Source: an uncultured Alistipes sp.
GTDB taxonomy: Bacteria; Bacteroidota; Bacteroidia; Bacteroidales; Rikenellaceae
Assembly (NCBI GenBank): GCA_900553175.1
Contig: USCH01000032.1
Location: forward strand, 1 to 19,205
Length of the DNA: 19,205 nucleotides
Direction of reading: 5' to 3'
The notes under the pieces were generated by a model, which had not been told where the DNA came from, made no database searches, and saw only the letters and a list, made by a program, of their open reading frames with translations. Positions 7,384-14,380 of the stretch are shown piece by piece; the first letter of the stretch is position 1, and each line of letters opens with the position of its first letter. The position numbers and the translations under genes were made by a program.

Positions 7384-8913
7384 TCAGGGAAGTTTGAGGT
7401 TGGTGAGCAATTTGAAGCTGCGTCCCGGAAGCGTGAACTCGGTGGCGGCATCCGTCAGGCAGGAGGCATCCACGACGCCCGACGCCCGGGGAAACGAGCG
7501 TTCGTCGGTCAGGTACCCCTCCGGGCAATAGTCGTAGACCTCGAACCCGTCGCCGCCCGTCACCGCGCATTTCAGCCGGAACGCGACCGGGCGGTCCGAA
7601 GCGTTGAGCAGGGCGACGGTCGTACCCTCGGCGCAGCGTCCCGCCACGACGCGCAACCCCTTGCGGGGAGCGTCGTTCTCGGGATTGAAAATCGCCATGC
7701 CCGGCAGGAAGCAGCGGCACATGAGCGACCAGGTGTAGAACCAGGGGCGGACCGCCTCTTCGGCAGGGTCGCCCGTAAGCTCCCCGCCCAGAGAGTTCCA
7801 GAAACCCCAGACCTTGAGCTGGTCGCGCTCGCCGCGATCCCCCATCGTATGCATCGCATCGTCCAGCATCCAGGCGCTCGCGCCGTGCCAGCCGGCCTTC
7901 ATCGCCTGGATGAGCGCATCGGCCGCATCGATGCCGTAGACATAGTCGTAGACGAAAAGCTGCGAATCCTCGCTGGCAAAGGGTTTCTCCGCCACCCGCT
8001 TTTCATAGAGACGGCCCGGCCGGCCCGTCTTGTACCAGCCGCCGATCTCGCCGAAGATCATCGGCTTGCCCGTCGGACGGATGAGGTCGGCCACATCGGC
8101 ATAACGCCGCAGAAAATCGCAGCTGCGGATGAAGGCCCAGTCGGCGTAGCAATGCACGTCGTAGCAGCCGATCAGCGGATCGAGCTGTCGGACGCTCTGC
8201 TCGACCCACTCGCGGCCGGTCGGATACTCCGAAGCGTCGTTCTCGGCCATCTCGACCACATCGGGTCCGGAGATGAGCACGTCGAGACCTGCGCGGCGGA
8301 ACGAGTCGTGCATCATTTCGACGCCCCGCTTCCATTGCGCCCAGTCGCCGTCGGTGCAGGCCCAGGCTCCGTTGGGTTCGTTGGTCAGGATGTAATAGCG
8401 GATGCAGTCGAATCCCCTTTCCCGGACCAGATATTCGACATAACGGGTCGTCATCGCCACGAAACGGGGATCGTCCACCCGGTCCACACCGCCCGGATAG
8501 CCCCAGAAGCCCGGGACGCCGTAATCGCCCAGCAAGACCGCGGCGCCCCGGCTCTGGCAATACTCCAGCAGACGGCACAGCATCCGCACCTCGTCGCAGT
8601 CGAAATCGAGAACGGGCTGTCCGTCGGCATCGACGCCCTTGAAATAGCGCCATCCGGCCACGTCCATCACACGGACGATGCGCGGGGTCATGTAGTCCAA
8701 CCGTTCGAAAACGCGTTCCAGCTTCTCGTCGGTCATCAGCAAACCCCACTCGGCATCCTCGGAATCGGCATGCGGCCAGGCCGACCACTCGACCCCGTTT
8801 CCCAGAAATCCTTCGCTGACGGGAAAATCGGAGATCACGATCGTACCGGCGTCGCGGCGGCCGCAGCCGGCCAGCAGCAGCATCCCCCAAAGGGTCCAAA
8901 AAACTCTTCGCAT
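7384..8913 (-). CDS. Lipoprotein glycoside hydrolase, clan GH-A, family unassigned
   Basis: A 509-residue protein beginning MRRVFWTLWGMLLLAGC: a signal peptide with lipobox LAGC and lipidated C17. The following residues (GRRDAG) lack the acidic surface-export signal, so a periplasm-facing location is likelier. A TIM barrel (about 30-390) contains the clan GH-A pair: acid/base E179 in TNEPNG and candidate nucleophile E289 in PMIFGEIGGW. A C-terminal beta domain (about 415-509) follows, as in GH39, GH30 and some GH5 enzymes. I cannot assign the family; the layout is closest to GH39 or GH5-like retaining enzymes. ATG 8913 overlaps the TGA of the GH130 gene (TGATG). A GTG at 8916 is an alternative. 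The junctions on both sides imply co-translation with GH130 and the symporter. Probable role: retaining cleavage of an internal or terminal glycosidic bond in the imported oligosaccharide. Confidence 0.82.
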   Translation of the reverse strand: MRRVFWTLWGMLLLAGCGRRDAGTIVISDFPVSEGFLGNGVEWSAWPHADSEDAEWGLLMTDEKLERVFERLDYMTPRIVRVMDVAGWRYFKGVDADGQPVLDFDCDEVRMLCRLLEYCQSRGAAVLLGDYGVPGFWGYPGGVDRVDDPRFVAMTTRYVEYLVRERGFDCIRYYILTNEPNGAWACTDGDWAQWKRGVEMMHDSFRRAGLDVLISGPDVVEMAENDASEYPTGREWVEQSVRQLDPLIGCYDVHCYADWAFIRSCDFLRRYADVADLIRPTGKPMIFGEIGGWYKTGRPGRLYEKRVAEKPFASEDSQLFVYDYVYGIDAADALIQAMKAGWHGASAWMLDDAMHTMGDRGERDQLKVWGFWNSLGGELTGDPAEEAVRPWFYTWSLMCRCFLPGMAIFNPENDAPRKGLRVVAGRCAEGTTVALLNASDRPVAFRLKCAVTGGDGFEVYDYCPEGYLTDERSFPRASGVVDASCLTDAATEFTLPGRSFKLLTNLKLP

Positions 8914-9932
8914 CACTTTCCCTCCAGAATATAGGCGATCAGATCATGCACGTTGCAGGTGGCCAGACTCACATAGCGGTCCCCGGCACCGTAATATACG
9001 TATAAAATGTCATCGAGCAAAACATTGCCCGTAGGAAAAACGCAACCTTTGTAGAATCCGTCGGTTTCGATCGTGTCTTCGGGCTCGAGGATGCACTCTT
9101 TCGTGCGTCCGAGCACCTTGAGCGGATTCTCCAGATCGAGCAGGGCGGCACCCACGCGGTAGTAGCCGCGGCCGCTGTCGCTCACGCCGTGGTAGAGGAG
9201 CAGCCACCCCGCGTCGGTGCGCAGCGGAGGCGTGCTGCCGCCGATCTTCTCCTCCCACGTATGTTCGATGCCGGTCAGCAGCAGGTGGCTCTCCTTGTCC
9301 TCCCAGTCGAGCAGGTCGTCGGAGAATTTCAGCCAGATCGACGGGTACTTCACGCCGTAGCCTTCGCCGACATACTGTTTGGGGCGGTGCATCATCACGT
9401 ACTTCCCGCCGATCTTTTCGGGGAAGAGGATCACGTCGCGATCGTCGAGCTGCGAATTGGTGACGCGGCCCAGGCGCCGGAACGTACGGAAATCGCGCGT
9501 CACGGCCAAAGCCGTGTTGGCCATGTTCTCGCGCAGGAACGTCGGAGCGAACTCGTTCGTCTCGGGGCGCAGCACTTCGTCGTGGGCGAACTTCCAATAC
9601 TGCCCCGGCGGATAGGGCCGGAACGCGTAGGTCACGTAGTATTCGTCGCCGAATTTGACGATGCGCGGGTCCTCGATCGCTCCCGAATCGGGACCGTCGG
9701 CCGACGGCGCAAGGACGGGAAGGTCCGAGCTGCGTTCGAAATGGATGCCGTCGCGGCTGGTCGCCAGCCCCAGACGGATGACATGTTCGGGGTCGTCGCC
9801 CGCAGCCCGGTAAAGCATGTAAAACACGCCCTGTTCGTACCATACACCGGGGTTGCAGGTCACCAGACTTTCCCAGGCGCGGTCCGCATTGGGCGAGAGC
9901 ACCGGATTGTGCTCGTATCTCGCAAGTTTCAT
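8913..9932 (-). CDS. GH130 beta-mannoside phosphorylase or beta-mannosidase
   Basis: A 339-residue cytoplasmic protein (no signal) with the five-bladed beta-propeller layout and motifs of GH130. GAIEDPR at 84-90 includes the likely catalytic acid D88. Other motifs are FPEKIGGKYVMMHRP (170-184), GGSTPPLRT (231-239), a YHG at 247-249, and YYGAGD (313-318). GH130 enzymes cleave beta-mannosides, either by phosphorolysis giving mannose 1-phosphate or, in some subfamilies, by hydrolysis. The HRP stretch and H248 are compatible with phosphate binding, but I cannot prove phosphorylase activity without aligning the known phosphate-binding residues. It is the first gene after the intra-operon terminator and overlaps the GH-A gene by one base. 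With the symporter it forms a plausible import-then-phosphorolysis route, which would save ATP. Confidence 0.88.
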   Translation of the reverse strand: MKLARYEHNPVLSPNADRAWESLVTCNPGVWYEQGVFYMLYRAAGDDPEHVIRLGLATSRDGIHFERSSDLPVLAPSADGPDSGAIEDPRIVKFGDEYYVTYAFRPYPPGQYWKFAHDEVLRPETNEFAPTFLRENMANTALAVTRDFRTFRRLGRVTNSQLDDRDVILFPEKIGGKYVMMHRPKQYVGEGYGVKYPSIWLKFSDDLLDWEDKESHLLLTGIEHTWEEKIGGSTPPLRTDAGWLLLYHGVSDSGRGYYRVGAALLDLENPLKVLGRTKECILEPEDTIETDGFYKGCVFPTGNVLLDDILYVYYGAGDRYVSLATCNVHDLIAYILEGK

Positions 9933-9968
9933 ATCGCTGATTGGTTACTTCATCTCTCTGCGTTTCGT

Positions 9969-10004
9969 AAAAAAGACCTCCCGGGGGATTACCCCCGGGA
10001 GATC
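9969..10004 (-). terminator. Intrinsic terminator inside the PUL operon
   Basis: Read on the minus strand, a perfect 10-bp stem (plus-strand arms 9978-9987 and 9992-10001; loop ATTA) plus two more pairs beyond one mismatch is followed by six T (9974-9969). It lies 12 bases after the stop of the beta-helix gene and 37 bases before the GH130 ATG. No -7 box (TAnnTTTG) is seen on the minus strand between 9933 and 10015. Read-through would thus set GH130, GH-A, symporter and GH78 expression below that of susCD. Confidence 0.88.
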
Positions 10005-10015
10005 GGGGAGGCAGG

Positions 10016-13000
10016 TCACTCGGCAGCGCAGGTGATCTTCACGGTGCCGATCTGCGTCGTCCAGCCGTTGCCCTCGACGGGAATTTGCAGCATCTCGATG
10101 TAGAGGTAGCCGCAGTTCTCCGGAATGGCGCCCGCAGGTGTCACGGAATAACCGGTGAACGCATCGGGAACGGCGGAGATCTCCGTGAAGGTGCAGGGAA
10201 TCTCGACCCGGTCGGAGAAGTCGTCTGACGAAGCGGCGTAGACTTTCAGATAGCTGTTGTCGATGTACACCGAGAAAAAGGCCGTGATGTCGAAGTCGCT
10301 CAACCCCGGGCATGCATAGGCGATGAATCCCGCAGCCGACGAATTGCGCGTGGCACGCGCTCCGTCGCCCTTGAAATTGGCCTCGTTGCCCCAGTCGGTC
10401 ACCACGTTGTCGGATTTGGCGAACAAGTGGCTCATGTCGCCGAGTTCATCGGTGATCGTCTGCGTCGGGCCGGGCGTGTCGGGCGTCTGGGAGAATTTGC
10501 GGTCGGCGATCCGCACGTCGGCGATCTGCAGCTCCCAGCCCTGGGGAGCGAGCGGCGATTGCGGCAGGCGGATGGCCAGGAAGTTGTAGCCCTGCGGCAC
10601 GTCGCCCGAAGGCGTGATGCGGTATTCGCGCCAGTCGCCGCGCGTGGCGACGAGCGAGAAGCGGACGGGAATGGCCGTCAGCGTCGAGGGATCGGCAGCG
10701 GCCGTGCCCAGCACCTGAAGGAATTCGTCCTGACCCGGATCGCCGCAGAAGAAGGCCGTGACGGCGAAGTCGGCCACGCCGGCATACTGCCAGGCCACCA
10801 CGGCTTCGTTGCCGTTCGAACGGGCCAGACGGCCCGCATCGCCGTCGAAATAAGCGGCGATGTCCTCCTCCGAAGACCATGCGATGATGAGGTTGTCGCC
10901 CGAGCTGAAGGTCAGTTTGTCCAGATTGTCGAGCGGATCATTGAAAGCGGCGGGATCGACGGGAGTGACGGGCTCCTCGGAGAGTTTCCGGTCCGAAATC
11001 TTCAGCTCGCCGAGCTGCAGCTCCCAGCCGCCGGGGGCATGGGCCGTCTGCGGCAGGCGGATGGCCAGGAAATTGTAGCCCTGCGGCATGTCGCCCGAAG
11101 GCGTGATGCGGTATTCGCGCCAGTCGCCGCGCGTGGCCGCCAGAGTGAATTCGACGGGAATGGCCGTCAGCGTCGAGGGATCGGCAGCGGCCGTGCCCAG
11201 CACCTGAAGGAATCCGAAGTCATCGCCGGGATCGCCGCAGAGGTAGGCCGTGAGTGCGAAGTCGGCCACGCCGGCATACTGCCAGGCCATCACGGCCTCG
11301 TTGCCGTTCGAACGGGCCACACGCCCCGCATCGCCGTCGAAGAATGCGGCGATGTCCTCCTCCGAAGACCAGGCCACGATGAGGTTGTCGCCCGAGCTGA
11401 AGGCCAGATTGCCCAGATTGTCGAACGGCTCGGTGAACGTATTGTCGGACGGGAGGATGACCTCGGCAGGTTCGTCGCTGATCTCCACCTCGCCGAGCTG
11501 AATGGCCCAGGCTTCGTTGAAGGTGTCGACCATCGACACCTTGAGGAAGTTCATGCCGTCGGGCAGCGTCTCGTTGATGTGGATTTCGTACTTCTGCCAC
11601 CCTTCGGCCACGTCGCCGGCGCTGCCGCCGCGAACGGCCACCGGGGCATAATCATCCTCGCGGCCCGTTGCCGAGACCTCCATGCGGATGACGTCGATCG
11701 ACGTCACGCCGTACCACACGCCGAAATAGGCCGTCACCATGGCCGACTTCAGATTGTCGAGCCGGTAGACCAGCACGCCGTCGTTCTTGTCCTGACGCAC
11801 GGCACGCGAAGCGTCGGTGTCGAAAAAATGAGGGTTGGAGGAGTCGAGGTTCAGGTTGTCGGAATGGAAGTACACCTGGCTCCAGTCGTCGATCGGGTCC
11901 CAGAGATAGCCGCCGAGCTGCACCTCGCCGTTCGGCTCGCAGGCACCCACGGTGGCCTGGCCGCGGCGCGAAACCGGGTTGCCCCAGAAGTCGCGGCCGC
12001 CGTTGGATGCGACCTGCACGCCCGCATTGACGGCGGGCGATGCCTCCTGCAGCTTGTAGCCGTCGAGCGAAGCGAGTCCGCTGCCGCCCGTTCCGGGAGC
12101 CGCGAGCATCGGATCGAAAGTCATCTTGTCGGCCTCGTCGGGTTCGCTCGCAGGATGGTTGCCCCAATAGATGTTGCCGGTGAACTGTCCCTGGCTGCCG
12201 GGGACCACCCATTCGCCCGAACCGAAGTTGCAGATCAGGTTGTTGCGGAAGCTCCACGCGGCATCCAGATCGCCCGCGTTGTCCCACGTATGATCCATGA
12301 GCTTGGTGTCGAGGCCCTCGCCCACATAGAGCGTGTTGTTGTAGATCTGCATGCCGGGCGTCACGCCGCCGGCGACCATGAAGAGGCGCTTGCGGTCGTT
12401 CTGGCTGATGTTGTAGCGGACGATGCTGCCTTTCGAACCGGAGCCCTGCTCCTTGTGCGCGTCGATGATGAGCATGAAGCCGCCCGCATTGTCGTGGCTG
12501 TAGTTGTACTGCACGATGCAATCCGTCGAATCGAGGTCGATGTCGAATCCCGTGCCGTCGTCGTTCCCTTCGAGCGCCCGGGTGTTGCAGGCTTCGTTGA
12601 ACTGGATGACGCAGTTCTTGCCGCGCGTGCACCAGATGGCCGCCGCACCGTTGAAACCGCCGTCCTCGCGCCACGAACCGCAGCCGTCGGCCAGGTTGTA
12701 CTCGATGAGCGAGCCGTTGCATCCGTAGGTCAGGATGCCGTCGGAGTCGGTCTCGCGCACCGTGTTGCCGCGGATGACCACATTGGTGCTCGACTGGGTG
12801 TTGCTGCCCCAGACGAAGTCCCACACCACGATGCCCGTACGGCCGACGCGCTCCACCTCGTTGCCCTCGATCAGCACGTTGTCGAACTTCTCCTCACCGG
12901 CCGTCACGCTCATCGTCGTGCAGGAGATGCCGCCGAACTGGTGGGGATGATAATCGCCGCTGTAGGAGAACGAACCGGTCACGTCGTGCACCTTGTTGTT

Positions 13001-13522
13001 GCGAATGGTGATGCCCGACACCGTGGCTCCGCCGTTGTTCTCGACCATGATGCCGCAGCGGTAGGCGTCGCGCGCAGGAGCCGCATTGGTCACTTCGAGG
13101 TTCTCGATCACCCAATAGGACTGGTTGGTCAGCTTGACGGCCGCATCGACCTTGCCGCACCCCTCGATCAGAGGAAGCGCGCCTTCACCGTAGGCACCGA
13201 TGACGATAGGCTGCGACTGCGTGCCCTGACCGCGCGGGGCGAGCTGCCCCTGCCACGAAGAGCCGCGGCGCAGGAGGATCGAATTGCCGGCCTGAAGATA
13301 GACTTTTTCGACGCGTTCGAGACTCCGCCAGGCCGTTTCGGCAGAGAGTCCGTCGTTGGAGTCGTCGCCCGACTTCGAATCGAGGTAGTAGGCCACCCCG
13401 TCGGCCCCCTTCGTCGGAAAGTCCGCAGGGCCCAGCCGGTCCTCCACATCCGTGCAGGAGCCGAGTGTCGAAAGCGATGCCAGCATCGCCAGAAAGATCG
13501 TGTTCATTATTCTCGGGTTCAT
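10016..13522 (-). CDS. Surface lipoprotein: right-handed parallel beta-helix plus four tandem beta-sandwich-like modules
   Basis: A 1168-residue lipoprotein: lipobox LGSC with C23, followed by TDVED, an acidic stretch like the Bacteroidota surface-export signal. Residues about 44-530 form a parallel beta-helix: AYYLDSKSGDDSNDGLS at the entry, as in pectate-lyase-like and chondroitinase-B-like proteins, then repeated coils such as NVLIEGNEV, NVVIRGNTV, CVIQFNEAC and CIVQYNYSH. Four related modules follow at about 541-684, 696-846, 860-1009 and 1023-1165, each opening with D-x-L/W and an SDN/SGDN turn and closing with W-x-x-Q-x-G/A-x-V/L-x-I. Modules 2 and 3 are nearly identical. Such folds occur in polysaccharide lyases, some glycosidases and glycan-binding proteins; I see no certain catalytic motif. 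As the third gene after susD, with no SusE/F gene, it may be the surface glycan-binding protein, an endo-acting depolymerase, or both. ATG 13507 is an alternative start. Confidence 0.85.
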   Translation of the reverse strand: MNPRIMNTIFLAMLASLSTLGSCTDVEDRLGPADFPTKGADGVAYYLDSKSGDDSNDGLSAETAWRSLERVEKVYLQAGNSILLRRGSSWQGQLAPRGQGTQSQPIVIGAYGEGALPLIEGCGKVDAAVKLTNQSYWVIENLEVTNAAPARDAYRCGIMVENNGGATVSGITIRNNKVHDVTGSFSYSGDYHPHQFGGISCTTMSVTAGEEKFDNVLIEGNEVERVGRTGIVVWDFVWGSNTQSSTNVVIRGNTVRETDSDGILTYGCNGSLIEYNLADGCGSWREDGGFNGAAAIWCTRGKNCVIQFNEACNTRALEGNDDGTGFDIDLDSTDCIVQYNYSHDNAGGFMLIIDAHKEQGSGSKGSIVRYNISQNDRKRLFMVAGGVTPGMQIYNNTLYVGEGLDTKLMDHTWDNAGDLDAAWSFRNNLICNFGSGEWVVPGSQGQFTGNIYWGNHPASEPDEADKMTFDPMLAAPGTGGSGLASLDGYKLQEASPAVNAGVQVASNGGRDFWGNPVSRRGQATVGACEPNGEVQLGGYLWDPIDDWSQVYFHSDNLNLDSSNPHFFDTDASRAVRQDKNDGVLVYRLDNLKSAMVTAYFGVWYGVTSIDVIRMEVSATGREDDYAPVAVRGGSAGDVAEGWQKYEIHINETLPDGMNFLKVSMVDTFNEAWAIQLGEVEISDEPAEVILPSDNTFTEPFDNLGNLAFSSGDNLIVAWSSEEDIAAFFDGDAGRVARSNGNEAVMAWQYAGVADFALTAYLCGDPGDDFGFLQVLGTAAADPSTLTAIPVEFTLAATRGDWREYRITPSGDMPQGYNFLAIRLPQTAHAPGGWELQLGELKISDRKLSEEPVTPVDPAAFNDPLDNLDKLTFSSGDNLIIAWSSEEDIAAYFDGDAGRLARSNGNEAVVAWQYAGVADFAVTAFFCGDPGQDEFLQVLGTAAADPSTLTAIPVRFSLVATRGDWREYRITPSGDVPQGYNFLAIRLPQSPLAPQGWELQIADVRIADRKFSQTPDTPGPTQTITDELGDMSHLFAKSDNVVTDWGNEANFKGDGARATRNSSAAGFIAYACPGLSDFDITAFFSVYIDNSYLKVYAASSDDFSDRVEIPCTFTEISAVPDAFTGYSVTPAGAIPENCGYLYIEMLQIPVEGNGWTTQIGTVKITCAAE
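10496..11437. repeat. Tandem in-gene duplication encoding modules 2 and 3
   Basis: Two adjacent units (about 10985-11437 and 10496-10945) encode beta-sandwich modules that are mostly identical in protein. Long exact DNA matches include 61 bases (10664-10724 = 11153-11213) and 48 bases (10601-10648 = 11090-11137), both at an offset of 489. A one-codon indel lies next to the CGDPG turn. The identity at synonymous positions points to recent duplication or gene conversion. Confidence 0.9.
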
Positions 13523-13531
13523 AATCGTTGT

Positions 13532-14374
13532 CTATTTACTGTATTTCAGAATCCATTCGCACATGGTTCGTTCGAGGCTCGCGGAATCCTCCGCCGAAGC
13601 GTTCTCGCCGCCATGACCCGCACCAGGCAGGACGATGAGCGAATCGGCCACGCCGGCTTCGCGCAGGCGTCGGTCCATCGCACGCGACTGGCCCACGGGA
13701 ACGATGTCGTCCGCACCGCCGTGGATGAGCAGCGCCGGCTTGAGATGCGGCGCATAATAGGGGCTGGCCAGCCGATAGGCCTCGTCGAGCTGCGCGGTGT
13801 CGTAGGTCCACGGTTTGCCCGTCACGATGGGCAGCAGCCCCTCGATGTCCTCGGGTTTGGCGCCCTCCATCTCGGCGAAGGAGTCGAGTTTGGTCGGCGC
13901 CCCGAGGGTGATGACCAGCGAAACGGCATCCTCGTCGTCGTAGGCATAGGCGTAGAGCAGCGCGAGATGCGCCCCGGCGCTGCCGCCCCACATGACGATC
14001 TTCGAGGTGCGGATGCCCCACTCGCCCGCATGGGCCAGCAGGCAATCCATCGCCCGGCCGATGTCGTCCATCATTTCGCCATAATGCATGTCCCGGCCCA
14101 TGCGGTAGTTCAGATTGGCCACGTTGAATCCCTTCGCCAGACAGCCGTCGCGCATGAAGTCGGCGTCGTGCTTGTCGCCGGCCATCCAGCCGCCGCCATG
14201 CACCAGCACGACCAGCGGCGTGGAGGCATCGCGCCCGGCCACGAGGTTCACATCCATCGTCTGCATGGGGTCCTCGCCGTAGGCCACGTCGAGGTGCTCC
14301 TCTTCGGGAAGCGGCCCGGTGCAGGCGGCCGAGAGAAGGCCGCACAGCACCAGCGTTCGAATCATCGTCTTCAT
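13532..14374 (-). CDS. Lipoprotein alpha/beta-hydrolase, probable carbohydrate esterase
   Basis: A 280-residue protein with a signal peptide and lipobox (SAAC, C18). It has the oxyanion-hole motif HGGGW (59-63) and nucleophile elbow GGSAG with S132. D222 in HGGADDIVP and H254 in GAGHGG complete the triad. This is the layout of the BD-FAE/Abhydrolase_3 group, which contains feruloyl and acetyl esterases of plant- and microbial-glycan loci; the acyl group here is unknown. Acidic residues (EEE at 24-26) follow the cysteine at some distance, so surface display is uncertain. The gene starts 6 bases after the susD stop and ends 9 bases before the beta-helix gene. Probable role: removing acetyl or similar esters that would block the glycosidases. 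A peptidase of the same fold is a less likely alternative. Confidence 0.87.
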   Translation of the reverse strand: MKTMIRTLVLCGLLSAACTGPLPEEEHLDVAYGEDPMQTMDVNLVAGRDASTPLVVLVHGGGWMAGDKHDADFMRDGCLAKGFNVANLNYRMGRDMHYGEMMDDIGRAMDCLLAHAGEWGIRTSKIVMWGGSAGAHLALLYAYAYDDEDAVSLVITLGAPTKLDSFAEMEGAKPEDIEGLLPIVTGKPWTYDTAQLDEAYRLASPYYAPHLKPALLIHGGADDIVPVGQSRAMDRRLREAGVADSLIVLPGAGHGGENASAEDSASLERTMCEWILKYSK

Positions 14375-14380
14375 AGGGCA

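Noticed and set aside
7383..7451. Upstream start for the symporter (adds 23 polar residues)
   Set aside because: The extension overlaps the GH-A gene, is not hydrophobic or signal-like, and ATG 7382 lies one base after that gene's stop, a standard coupled start.
10496..11437. Possibility that the tandem repeat is a CRISPR or mobile element
   Set aside because: The units are about 450-490 bases, stay in frame inside one gene, and encode complete protein modules; there are no short regular spacers, terminal inverted repeats or transposase.
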